A DNA stretch of 64,000 bases from assembly GCA_026707285.1 (NCBI GenBank), contig JAPOXD010000016.1, forward strand, positions 1 to 64,000, written 5' to 3'. Numbering within the stretch: position 1 is the first letter of the stretch; each line of letters opens with the position of its first letter. The stretch comes from Chloroflexota bacterium. GTDB lineage: Bacteria; Chloroflexota; UBA11872. This document shows positions 1 through 7,109 of the stretch, in pieces. The notes beneath the pieces are model-generated. The model made no database searches. It was not told the DNA's origin and was given only the letters and a program-made list of their open reading frames with translations. A program made the translations under genes and the position numbers.

Positions 1-201
1 TTCCGATGCCTGCCGCTGCGCAAGATCGCCGCGGGCGCAATCGCCGAAAACGTCGGGTCGATTCGAGTCATGCAGAAGGTCGCCATGCAGCACGAAGGAG
101 TGATGCGTCAGCACTGGGTGTGCCACGGCCAGACTTGCGACTCGGTGCACTACGGCCTCCTGCGCGAAGAGTGGGAGCAGCGAGCGGGCGCCGCCGAATG
201 A
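1..201 (+). CDS. GNAT family N-acetyltransferase, C-terminal fragment cut by window edge
   Basis: An open frame enters from the left edge and stops at TGA 199-201, giving about 66 residues. The end (KIAAGAIAENVGS, then RQHW and GLLREEWEQ) aligns with the C-terminus of the next gene, a RimJ/RimL-type acetyltransferase (KILAHAVADNIGS, RQHW, GILREEWER). The two are therefore tandem paralogues. The ENVGSIRVMQKVAM stretch is the typical final helix and strand of GNAT proteins that transfer acetyl from acetyl-CoA to an amine. The stop overlaps the next start (ATGA), so they are probably co-translated. The substrate cannot be told. Confidence 0.8.
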   Translation, partial: FRCLPLRKIAAGAIAENVGSIRVMQKVAMQHEGVMRQHWVCHGQTCDSVHYGLLREEWEQRAGAAE

Positions 202-794
202 GCACTGACGACTGGCCGCCGCTGCTGGAAACCATCCGAACTCCCCGGCTGCTCCTGCGCCGCTACAGGCTCACCGACGCCGAGGACGTGTTTGCCTACG
301 CCAACGACCCGGAGTGGGCGCGCTTTCTCCCCGGGGTCCCTCGGCCCTACGAGCGGCGACATGCCGACGAGTGGGTCGCAGCGCACGTCCTGAAGGACTG
401 GCGCACCGAACAGCACTGGGCGCTCGAGCACGAAGGCCGCGTGGTCGGACGGGTTGGGCTGACACCGGAGCCTCGGCACGAACGGGCGGAGCTCGGCTAC
501 GACCTGGCCCGGTGGCTGTGGGGCCGAGGCCTCATGACCGAAGCCGCGTCGGCGGCTGTCCATGAGGCATTCAGCAAGCTCCCGATCCGCAAGATCCTCG
601 CCCACGCGGTTGCCGACAACATCGGTTCGACGCGGGTGATGGAAAAGGTCGGCATGCGGCACGAGGTAACGCTGCGCCAGCACTGGATCTTCCGCGGTCA
701 GCCCTACGACGCGGCGAACTACGGGATCCTGCGTGAAGAATGGGAGCGGAACTCGGAGAATCCGAGCGGCGGGAAAAACGCCCAACGTCCTTAG
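198..794 (+). CDS. GNAT family N-acetyltransferase (RimJ/RimL type)
   Basis: This 198-aa protein starts at ATG 198, overlapping the upstream stop by 4 bp. The order is typical of RimJ/RimL-like enzymes: an N-terminal TPRLLLRRYRLTDAEDVFAYA segment of about 20 residues, a central GRVGLTPE strand, the acetyl-CoA loop region (ELGYDLARWLWGRGLMTEA) and the C-terminal NIGSTRVMEKVGM helix. It would acetylate an amine of a protein, antibiotic or small molecule; the substrate is unknown. The last eight residues (GGKNAQRP) and the stop codon lie in a repeat copy (769-802) found again at 891-924, so the native C-terminus was probably replaced by repeat sequence. Confidence 0.85.
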   Translation: MSTDDWPPLLETIRTPRLLLRRYRLTDAEDVFAYANDPEWARFLPGVPRPYERRHADEWVAAHVLKDWRTEQHWALEHEGRVVGRVGLTPEPRHERAELGYDLARWLWGRGLMTEAASAAVHEAFSKLPIRKILAHAVADNIGSTRVMEKVGMRHEVTLRQHWIFRGQPYDAANYGILREEWERNSENPSGGKNAQRP

Positions 795-812
795 ATTCCT
801 CAAGGCGTTTGG
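769..812. repeat. Dispersed repeat copy overlapping the acetyltransferase 3' end
   Basis: Bases 769-802 match 891-924 with three differences in 34 (GCGGGAAAAA, a variable part, then CCTTAGATTCCTCA). The copy contains the stop codon of the acetyltransferase gene. The part at 789-812 is also the right arm of the palindromic element that follows. Confidence 0.75.
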
Positions 813-859
813 AAGAACGCGTCTGGCGCCTCACCGTGGTCACTCGAGCGCACTACCCC

Positions 860-941
860 GTCATTTCGAGCGCAGCGAGGAATCTAAGGAGCGGGAAAAA
901 TGCGCAACGCCCTTAGATTCCTCACATTCGTTTGGAATGAC
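860..941. repeat. Palindromic intergenic repeat (REP/MITE-like)
   Basis: The left arm at 860-889 (GTCATTTCGAGCGCAGCGAG, continuing to AATCTAAGG) is an imperfect inverted copy of the right arm at 911-941 (CCTTAGATTCCTCACATTCG, continuing to GGAATGAC). The spacer is about 21 bases. There is no ORF inside. It lies between the convergent ends of the acetyltransferase and ccdA, where it could act as a transcription-ending hairpin. No target-site duplication was recognised. Confidence 0.7.
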
Positions 942-960
942 AGGGCAAATGCCTCTTCGA

Positions 961-1827
961 CTACAAGAACACTCCAAAGATGTCGGCAAAGACCAGCCAG
1001 TACCAGATGAGGTAGGCGCCGGCGCCGAGCATGAAGAACGAGCTGGCACGGTGGACGTGCGGCAGCGCGCCGCGCAGCCAGCGTGAGATGGCGTCGCGGA
1101 ACAGCGCCGCGCCCAGCGTCACTGCCACGATCACCACGCCCATGCCCAGCGAATAGGCCACGTATTGGCTGAGGGACTCGAAGAACCCCTCCGTCGCGAG
1201 CGACCCGCCCACCACGACCATGAAGATCGGCAGGGTGCAGCTGAGCGAGCCGACGGCGTAGGCGATCCCGAAGACGAACGCATTCCCGAGGTTGCGGCGC
1301 GGCGTCACCTGGATGCGGCTGGCCGCGAGGATGCCCACGTAGCGGTGGGAAACCAGCAGAAAGACGCCGAATCCGACCATCGCCAGCCCGATGACCAGCC
1401 CCAGGTAGGGAAAGACCTGGCCGAGGGCCGAGCCGCCGGCGGACACCACGGCCCCGAAAGCCACGAAGATCAGCACGAAGCCGAGGGTGGCCGTGATCGC
1501 CACGCCCAGGCCGCGGACCAGCCGCAGCGGCGCCGCAATCTCGTTGTAGCCGGCTTCCTCCGTGCCCAGTTGGTAGGCGATGTACGACGGCAACATGAAG
1601 AAGCCACATGGGTTCACGCTGGCCACGAGCCCGGCTGCCGCGGCGAATCCAATGGGCAGGGCCCCCGCGAAGTCGGCGACCGCCGCCTCGGCATTTCCCT
1701 GAATCGAGACCAGGATGCCGATCAGCGCCCCGACCACCGCCGCCGGGATGGCATAGGCCAGGATCGCGGCGCTCTTGGGGCGCTTGCGCGGCTTCGACAT
1801 CGCCGCCGAAGCGTCGCCGGCGCTCAC
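961..1827 (-). CDS. ccdA: CcdA/DsbD-like cytochrome c biogenesis transmembrane protein
   Basis: This 288-aa polytopic membrane protein of the CcdA/DsbD transmembrane family carries about six hydrophobic helices. Each half holds one of the paired redox cysteines, in VNPCGFFMLP and SLSCTLPIF. The family moves reducing equivalents from cytoplasmic thioredoxin across the membrane to extracytoplasmic thioredoxin-like proteins, which keep apocytochrome c CXXCH thiols reduced. The GTG start at 1827 overlaps the stop of the upstream TlpA-like lipoprotein gene (GTGA), so that protein is the likely partner. An ATG at 1800 is an alternative start. Confidence 0.9.
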   Translation of the reverse strand: MSAGDASAAMSKPRKRPKSAAILAYAIPAAVVGALIGILVSIQGNAEAAVADFAGALPIGFAAAAGLVASVNPCGFFMLPSYIAYQLGTEEAGYNEIAAPLRLVRGLGVAITATLGFVLIFVAFGAVVSAGGSALGQVFPYLGLVIGLAMVGFGVFLLVSHRYVGILAASRIQVTPRRNLGNAFVFGIAYAVGSLSCTLPIFMVVVGGSLATEGFFESLSQYVAYSLGMGVVIVAVTLGAALFRDAISRWLRGALPHVHRASSFFMLGAGAYLIWYWLVFADIFGVFL

Positions 1828-2609
1828 AGCCCGGCCTCCGAGGCCTCTTCCAGCTCGGCGACCAGGTCGAGCAAGCCGTTCTTGTCGAGCACGCCGTTCC
1901 AGGTGCGGACGATCGTGCCGCGCGCGGTGATGAATACGGTGGCCGGCATGCCGAGGATGCGGTACTCGATCAGGATCTTGTTGTTGAAGGTCGTTCCGAG
2001 CGGATAGGTGATGCCCAACTCCGACATCAGGTTGACAGCGTCTTCGGTGGATCCGAGGTTGACGAACGGGCCGACGTCCACGCCACAGAGGATCACCCGG
2101 TCCTTGAACTCCTCGTAGGCTTCCTGAAACTCGGGCATCTCACGGCGACACGGGGGGCACAGGCCGGCCCAGAAGTTCAGCACCACGGGCTTTCCGATCG
2201 CCAGGATGTCGGTGAGATTCATGGACATGCGCCCCAGGGATTCGCTCGGCGCGTAGTGCTCCCAGGTGAAGTCCGGGGCCGTCATCTGGTCGCCGGCCGG
2301 GAAGCTTCTGACGTCGGATTCCGACGTCGAGGACTCTTCGGGTTCAGGGGCGGCCGTGGGCGTTGGCGTCGGCTCGGGGGCAGCCGTAGCCGTCGGCTCG
2401 GGCGCGGCCGTAGTCGCCGTGGGGGTCGCGGCGGCTGCCGCCACCGCCGTGGCCTGCGGAGACGCGGCAACTGTCGCCTCCACCTCGGCGGCGACCTGCT
2501 CGTCATCTCCGGCCTCACCGCAGGCCGCCAGAGCGGACGCGGCGACCACCGCCCCGCCGATCAGCACTCGGCGGCGCGACATCCACCGCACCGGCGTCAC
2601 CCTACTCAC
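1824..2609 (-). CDS. TlpA/ResA-like thioredoxin-fold lipoprotein
   Basis: The predicted product has 261 aa, starting at GTG 2609 behind a strong GGAGGGGG about 7 nt upstream. A longer frame opens at 2642 but lacks such a site. SRRRVLIGG (residues 11-19) and the lipobox ALAAC (Cys30) predict a lipoprotein, possibly Tat-exported. An Ala/Thr/Pro/Glu-rich linker (about 45-95) leads to an AhpC/TSA-TlpA domain (from about 110) with the CPPC pair at Cys151/Cys154 and the usual LNFW strand just before it. It would reduce extracytoplasmic disulfides, fed by the overlapping downstream CcdA. In the family the motif is usually WASWCPPC; here it is WAGLCPPC. Confidence 0.88.
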   Translation of the reverse strand: MSRVTPVRWMSRRRVLIGGAVVAASALAACGEAGDDEQVAAEVEATVAASPQATAVAAAAATPTATTAAPEPTATAAPEPTPTPTAAPEPEESSTSESDVRSFPAGDQMTAPDFTWEHYAPSESLGRMSMNLTDILAIGKPVVLNFWAGLCPPCRREMPEFQEAYEEFKDRVILCGVDVGPFVNLGSTEDAVNLMSELGITYPLGTTFNNKILIEYRILGMPATVFITARGTIVRTWNGVLDKNGLLDLVAELEEASEAGL

Positions 2610-2784
2610 TGCAGGTCCCCCTCCCGGATTGGTTCTATCCAATAGTGCCTGGTTCGCAGGCGTGCCGTCTCAGCCGATCCGCTCCGCATTCGCCAAAGCC
2701 GATACCTGAGATTACGCCCCGCGACGTTCCCGTTCAGTGAGGAATACGTAGCCGGACCGCGATCGGTGCTCGCCGGACCGTGGG

Positions 2785-2790
2785 TATATT
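2785..2790 (+). promoter_or_regulatory. Putative -10 element for a leaderless ResA/TlpA transcript
   Basis: TATATT sits 7 nt before the ATG at 2798, so initiation about 7 nt downstream would give a leaderless or near-leaderless mRNA. No convincing -35 is visible, and no Shine-Dalgarno precedes the ATG. The interval 2610-2797 separates two divergent thioredoxin-like genes and also holds ATTGG/CCAAT half sites (about 2629-2644) that could form an operator. Confidence 0.35.
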
Positions 2791-2797
2791 CACAAAC

Positions 2798-3433
2798 ATG
2801 CGCGAGTCCGAGCCGGCGGAAGCAATTTCGCCCAGCGACGCGGGAAGTATGACGGACCCAACTCCCGTACTTCCCGTGCGTCTGCGCGTCGCCATTGCGG
2901 GCGTCTCGGTTGCCCTGCTGCTCGCCTTCATCGTCGTGATGGCGCTGGCGCTGCGGGGCCAGACCGACCAGGGGCAGTTCGGCATCTTCGCCACCGGCCG
3001 CACGGTGGATCTGGAGCCGCGTCCGGCGCCCGACTTCGTGCTGACCACCTATGACGGAGAGCAGCTGCAACTCTCCGACTTTCGCGGGCAGGTCGTGCTG
3101 CTGAACTTTTGGGCGTCGTGGTGTCCGCCCTGCCGGGTGGAAGCCCCCGTGCTGCAGAGCGCCGCCGAGCGCCTGGGCTCGGCCGGGCTGGTCGTCATCG
3201 GGATCGACGTGTGGGACGACGAGGCACAAGGCCGGGCCTTCCTCGACGAGTTCGACATCAGCTATCCAAACGCCGAGGACACGACGCGGTCGATCCCGGT
3301 CGAGTACGGCGTGACGGGACTGCCGGAGACGTTCGTCATCTCGCGCACCGGCGTGCTCGTGCGGCGCTGGGTGGGTCCGATCGACGAAGAACAGTTGACG
3401 GACCTGGTGGCGCCGTTGCTGGAAGGAGCCTAG
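2798..3433 (+). CDS. Membrane-anchored thiol-disulfide oxidoreductase (ResA/TlpA/CcmG-like)
   Basis: This 211-aa protein has an N-terminal anchor (about residues 29-53) and a TlpA-type thioredoxin domain (75-211) with WASWCPPCR (Cys109, Cys112). A Pro in GVTGLPETFVI is the cis-Pro loop facing the active site. ResA/CcmG proteins reduce the CXXCH cysteines of apocytochrome c before heme ligation. No ccmG lies in the maturation cluster at 20.8-29 kb, so this protein or the lipoprotein at 1824-2609 may fill that role. The ATG at 2798 is preferred because a -10-like TATATT sits just upstream; GTG 2780 is the alternative. Confidence 0.88.
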   Translation: MRESEPAEAISPSDAGSMTDPTPVLPVRLRVAIAGVSVALLLAFIVVMALALRGQTDQGQFGIFATGRTVDLEPRPAPDFVLTTYDGEQLQLSDFRGQVVLLNFWASWCPPCRVEAPVLQSAAERLGSAGLVVIGIDVWDDEAQGRAFLDEFDISYPNAEDTTRSIPVEYGVTGLPETFVISRTGVLVRRWVGPIDEEQLTDLVAPLLEGA

Positions 3434-3454
3434 CCAGTGGGTATGGCGCCGGAA

Positions 3455-3766
3455 TCAAGCGTCGTCAGACGACTCCGCCGACGGCGTCGGGCGCAACGCG
3501 AACCGCGCCCGTCCGCCGCGTTCTTCAACCGTCAACGTGTGCCCGCTCAGCACGGCCGCCGCTTCGGCATCCGCGGCCAAGATGGGCCGGTTGTCGAAGG
3601 TCACGGTCTTGTCGTCCTCCAGCAACTCGTCGGGCTCGAGACGCACGTCCAGCTCGCCGGCCGCATTGCGGAAGGCATGCGCCCGAATGACACGCTTCTC
3701 CGCGAGCGCCGCATCGTCGACGGCGGCGCGCAAGGCAAGCGCGGCTTGATACGTGACCACAAGCAT
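3455..3766 (-). CDS. Small HesB/IscA-like protein without cysteines
   Basis: This 103-aa protein begins MLVVTYQAALALRAAVDD and contains DKTVTFDNRPILAADAEAAA followed by LSGHTLTVEE. That arrangement resembles the HesB-like iron-sulfur biogenesis fold: an N-terminal helix, a strand pair, then a segment resembling the usual vFlDpeAa..L loop. No cysteine is present, so an Fe-S carrier role like that of IscA is unlikely. It runs convergent to the ResA/TlpA gene, with 21 bp between the two stops. The family match was made by eye and is moderate; otherwise it is a conserved hypothetical protein. Confidence 0.55.
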   Translation of the reverse strand: MLVVTYQAALALRAAVDDAALAEKRVIRAHAFRNAAGELDVRLEPDELLEDDKTVTFDNRPILAADAEAAAVLSGHTLTVEERGGRARFALRPTPSAESSDDA

Positions 3767-3898
3767 GGTTGGTTGGCACGGTACCGCAGGCGCAATGTCC
3801 GGTTGGGCGTTCCCACCGCGATTGGGCCGCGGAATGGCAACCGGTCGCCGGAGGCTAGAGCCCTAGCAATATCGGAACGCCCCCAGGTTGATGAGAGG

Positions 3899-3926
3899 TG
3901 GATTCCCGCCTTCGCGGGAATGACGG
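3899..3926. repeat. Short palindromic repeat (TGGATTCCCGC-type)
   Basis: ATTCCCGC-CTTC-GCGGGAAT (3902-3921) is a perfect 8-bp stem with a 4-nt loop, flanked by TGG and GACGG. The same element occurs at 7037-7064, and interrupted at 23883-24069. A 13-bp dyad CGACAA-G-TTGTCG follows at 3935-3947, 26 bp upstream of the next gene, and could be an operator. Confidence 0.8.
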
Positions 3927-3972
3927 ACCTTTGGCGACAAGTTGTCGAAGCCCGCGCCCTAGGGAGCCGACC

Positions 3973-4740
3973 GTGCGCGTGATGACGGCCAACGTTCGCA
4001 ACGCCGACCGCGTCGACGACGGCCATTCCTGGGAGAGCCGGAAGGACGTCTGCGCGCGGGTAATCGCTGCGTGCAGACCAGATGTCCTTGGAGTGCAGGA
4101 AGCGACCATCGACCAGGTCGAGTGGATCGCGGCCGCGCTGCCCGAGCATGCCTGGCATGGGCTGCGCCAGGATCCGCATGGGCATCCCCGCAACGCGGTT
4201 TTTGTCCACCGGTCCCTGGTGGTCGTGGACCGGGGAGGCTTCTGGCTGTCGTCCACGCCGCACGTGCCGGGCTCGACCGGATGGGGCGCCAAGTACTCCC
4301 GCCACGTCAACTGGCTGGTACTTGCGGACGACTCGGGTAGGGAATGGCGAGTCTCCAACACCCACCTCGACCACGTGAGCGAGGCGGCGCGGGCCGGCGC
4401 GGCGCGGCTGCTTGCCGAGGACGCCGCCGCCTGGCCGGATGCGACGCCCCAGGTACTTATGGGTGATTTCAACACCGGCGCGGGCAGCGCGCCGGTAAGC
4501 ACGCTGGAAAGGGCCGGCTGGCGCGACGCCTCGGCGGCCGCGAACCCAGACCAACCGGACCCCGGTCCCACACGGCACGGATTCGGCCAGGAGGCCGCGG
4601 CCCATCCGCAGCGCATCGACTGGATCATGGTCCGGGGCCCGGTGGAGGTCCGCGCCCTCGATCTCGTCCGCGACCGGCCGGACGGCGTATGGCCCTCGGA
4701 CCACTACTTCATGTGGGCCGACGTGGAGGCGGTGGGTTAG
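3973..4740 (+). CDS. Endonuclease/exonuclease/phosphatase (EEP) family hydrolase
   Basis: This 255-aa member of the metal-dependent EEP superfamily (DNase I/exonuclease III/sphingomyelinase fold) shows the family motifs in order: MTANVRNAD at the N-terminus, VLGVQEAT with the metal-binding Glu, NTHLDH, LMGDFNTG with the catalytic Asp-Asn, and a closing PSDHYFM with the Asp-His pair. A phosphodiesterase or phosphatase activity is expected, on nucleic acid, lipid or sugar-phosphate. There is no clear signal peptide. GTG 3973 is chosen because AGGGAG precedes it; the longer frame from 3898 would translate the palindromic repeat (DSRLRGNDG), a known artefact. Confidence 0.85.
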   Translation: MRVMTANVRNADRVDDGHSWESRKDVCARVIAACRPDVLGVQEATIDQVEWIAAALPEHAWHGLRQDPHGHPRNAVFVHRSLVVVDRGGFWLSSTPHVPGSTGWGAKYSRHVNWLVLADDSGREWRVSNTHLDHVSEAARAGAARLLAEDAAAWPDATPQVLMGDFNTGAGSAPVSTLERAGWRDASAAANPDQPDPGPTRHGFGQEAAAHPQRIDWIMVRGPVEVRALDLVRDRPDGVWPSDHYFMWADVEAVG

Positions 4741-5810
4741 TCGTACAGCTCGCTGACCGCGACGACGCTGCCGCCGTCGGCCGCCGAGCGATAGGCCGCG
4801 TCCAGCAGCTCGACGCTGCGCAGGCCGATCATGCCCGGCGACCCGTTCGGGGCGCGGCCCAGGCACACGTCCACCAGGTTGGCCGCGGTGGTGAAGCGCG
4901 GGTAGGTGTCGTCCGGATTCGGGATGCTCACCTCTTCAGTCGGTCCGTCGTGGCGGGTGATGGTCAGGTGGCCCTTGATCGCGTCGAGCAGGACGTATCC
5001 GTTCTCGCAGTAGACGCGCACGTCCAGCTGGCCGGCGTCACCGGTCGGCATGTTGCCGGTGCCGGCCACGACGCCCACGGCGCCGCCCTCGAACTGCACG
5101 CTCATCGCGTCGACGAGGTCCAACGGCACGTCGTAGTTGTTCATGACCGCCGACACGCGTTCGGCGCGCAGGCCGGAGACGAAGAACATCAGGCCGGACG
5201 AGTGCGTGATCTGCAGGTGGCCCTCGCCACCGCCGGACACGCGAGGGTCGTTGTAGACCGCGTCGGGGCCGACGACCTTCCAGTCGAACACCGGGCGGTA
5301 GGCCTCGGCGTTGCCGCGCAGGAACTCGATGATCATCGAGGCATAGGCGTTCACCACGTGCTGCGGCTCGCCAAGCTCGCCGCCTGTGATGACCTCGCGG
5401 GCGCGCTGGGCGGTGCGGGTGAAGTGCCAGGGATAGCCGATGATCAGCTCGCGTTCGGCCGCGGCCGCGCGGTCGACCAGGTCGCGCGCGTCGGAGGCGG
5501 TGAGCGTCATGGGCTTCTCGAGCATGACGTGCCGCCCTGCGTCGAGGCAGGCGGCGGCGACCACGTGGTGCGCCGCGTGGGCGACCGCGACGACTACACC
5601 GTCGAGCTCTTCCTCAGCCAGCAGATCGTTGACGTTGGAATAGGTGGCGTGTCCGGGAAACGCGTCGGCTGCCTTTTGGAGGCGCTCGGGGTTCGCGTCG
5701 CAGATGGCGACGAGCTCAGCCAGCGGGTTGTCCCGCAGACCGGGAATGTGGGTGTAGGTCGACCACCAGCCGGTGCCGATGACGCCGATGCGTGCGCGCT
5801 CGCTTGACAT
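4737..5810 (-). CDS. Gfo/Idh/MocA family NAD(P)-dependent oxidoreductase
   Basis: This 357-aa protein has an N-terminal Rossmann domain starting ARIGVIGTGWWSTYTHIP and the family signature EKPMTLTASDARDLVD, whose Lys helps bind cofactor and substrate. A C-terminal alpha/beta domain follows (GGGEGHLQITHSSGL and the MIGLRSVELLDAAYRSA helix). Such enzymes oxidise or reduce sugars, inositols and related polyols. It is last in a minus-strand run after the CrtC-like gene (57 bp gap). Its TAA overlaps the stop of the convergent EEP gene by 4 bp. Substrate unknown. Confidence 0.88.
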   Translation of the reverse strand: MSSERARIGVIGTGWWSTYTHIPGLRDNPLAELVAICDANPERLQKAADAFPGHATYSNVNDLLAEEELDGVVVAVAHAAHHVVAAACLDAGRHVMLEKPMTLTASDARDLVDRAAAAERELIIGYPWHFTRTAQRAREVITGGELGEPQHVVNAYASMIIEFLRGNAEAYRPVFDWKVVGPDAVYNDPRVSGGGEGHLQITHSSGLMFFVSGLRAERVSAVMNNYDVPLDLVDAMSVQFEGGAVGVVAGTGNMPTGDAGQLDVRVYCENGYVLLDAIKGHLTITRHDGPTEEVSIPNPDDTYPRFTTAANLVDVCLGRAPNGSPGMIGLRSVELLDAAYRSAADGGSVVAVSELYD

Positions 5811-5867
5811 GCTCAGGCCCTCGAAACGGTTGTCTGAGGGGCATCGTACGCCGCGCGCCCGACAGAT

Positions 5868-7109
5868 TCAGCCCGACTGTTCCTGCCCCAGGCAGGCACG
5901 GACCGGCTCGCGCTCGGCTGACACCTCCGAAATGCCGGGGGCCTTCGCATAACCGGTGAGCTCGACGTAGCCGTAGCCAGCGATCCGGCCATCCTCGATT
6001 ATGTCAACCAGGCCTTCCCAATAGATGTTGCCCGTGCTGTGCCGCGTGTCGAGCTCCTGGTCGGCCACCACAGGTTGCACGAGCACGTCCAGGCCCAGGA
6101 CCGGAATCAGCACCCGCCAGGCCGCGGGGTAGGTGGCGCCGGTTCTGGGACTCATCCATATCGCGAGCGGAATCGCGGTGAAGTCGTCGCCGGTCAGATG
6201 CAGCGGGGGACCACGGCCGCTGAGCGTGGCATAGGCCAGCACAATCCGGCGACGCTCGTCCCAAAGCTCGGTGAGCATGAGATCGCGGCCGTCGTCAAAC
6301 CGCAGGCTCATCCAATCCCATCCGCCCGTGCTCACCGAAATGAAGTCGCCCCATTGATGGTCGAACCAGGCCGTTCCGCGGACGCCCACCTCGCCGCGCG
6401 CATCGGCAAGTCGCCCGGTCACGCGCATCCGCGGGTAGGAGTAGTAGTAGCTCCAACCCAGCGGACCGAAGTCGAGCAGGCCGTCGTGGTGCTCGACGGC
6501 CGGATACGCGGGATCGAATTCGAGGCTCACGGCGTAGCCGGGCATTGCGGCGTCCACGGTGAACCGGTCGCCGTCGAAGGCCAGCCGCCAGCCGTCGACG
6601 CACAGGTCCAGGTCGTCGGGCGGTCCCTTGCTTGGGCCGAGGGCGGTGCGCTCGTCGAAGACCACGCGGTCCCCGACGGGATCGGTGATCGCGAAGTGCG
6701 CCGCATAGGCCGGGGGGCCGCCGCCGCGCACCGCCTGGAAGATGACGAACTCGAAGCCCAAGTTGCGGCGGTCGCCCGTGGTCAACCGGCCGGTGAAGTA
6801 CCACCACTCGCTCAAGTTGTCGTGCGGCGCCTCGTCGGCCGGCAGGTCGATCGGCGGGAACGTGCGCTCGTCGGAGGTTGGCGTCGGCGCGGCTGCCAGC
6901 GGTGTCACCGCCTCGCCGCAGGCGGCGGCAAGCACCGCCAGGACCAGGACGACTCCCGCCAGGGAGAACGTTGCACGACTCGGGCCAGCGAAGGATTTGC
7001 GGGGAGTTTTTCGTCGCTTCCAGCTTGTATTGCCGGTGGATTCCCGCCTCCGCGGGAATGACGGAAGGGGGAACGTGCATGGGTCTCCTGGACCGGCCCG
7101 CCGCGTCAT
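5868..7109 (-). CDS. CrtC/AttH-like lipocalin-fold lipoprotein with repeat-derived N-terminus
   Basis: The 413-aa protein resembles the hydroxyneurosporene synthase (CrtC)/AttH family: NLSEWWYFTGRL, GFEFVIFQAVRGGGPP, WFDHQWGDF, GWDWMSLRFDDGRDLML and a second lipocalin-like half. Family members include carotenoid 1,2-hydratases and secreted AttH-like proteins of unknown role. A hydrophobic segment ending LAAAC is a lipobox. The ATG at 7109 overlaps the upstream MMPL stop (ATGA), which supports it. However, codons for PSFPRRRES come from the palindromic repeat at 7037-7064, placing the signal peptide about 45 residues from the start. No carotenoid gene is nearby, so lipid or exporter-linked work is equally likely. 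Confidence 0.75.
   Translation of the reverse strand: MTRRAGPGDPCTFPLPSFPRRRESTGNTSWKRRKTPRKSFAGPSRATFSLAGVVLVLAVLAAACGEAVTPLAAAPTPTSDERTFPPIDLPADEAPHDNLSEWWYFTGRLTTGDRRNLGFEFVIFQAVRGGGPPAYAAHFAITDPVGDRVVFDERTALGPSKGPPDDLDLCVDGWRLAFDGDRFTVDAAMPGYAVSLEFDPAYPAVEHHDGLLDFGPLGWSYYYSYPRMRVTGRLADARGEVGVRGTAWFDHQWGDFISVSTGGWDWMSLRFDDGRDLMLTELWDERRRIVLAYATLSGRGPPLHLTGDDFTAIPLAIWMSPRTGATYPAAWRVLIPVLGLDVLVQPVVADQELDTRHSTGNIYWEGLVDIIEDGRIAGYGYVELTGYAKAPGISEVSAEREPVRACLGQEQSG
7037..7064. repeat. Palindromic repeat inside the CrtC-like 5' coding region
   Basis: ATTCCCGC-CTCC-GCGGGAAT (7040-7059), with flanking TGG and GACGG, is a second full copy of the 3899-3926 element. It lies in frame within the start region of the CrtC-like lipoprotein gene, between its coupled ATG and its signal peptide, and encodes SFPRRRES. 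Confidence 0.85.

Noticed and set aside
3898-3972. Upstream extension of the EEP hydrolase (DSRLRGNDG...)
   Set aside because: This is translation of a palindromic repeat. The GTG at 3973 has its own ribosome site and starts the conserved domain.
3601-4866. Long antisense reading frame opposite the EEP gene
   Set aside because: High GC creates long open antisense frames; its translation is arginine/proline-rich and matches no family.
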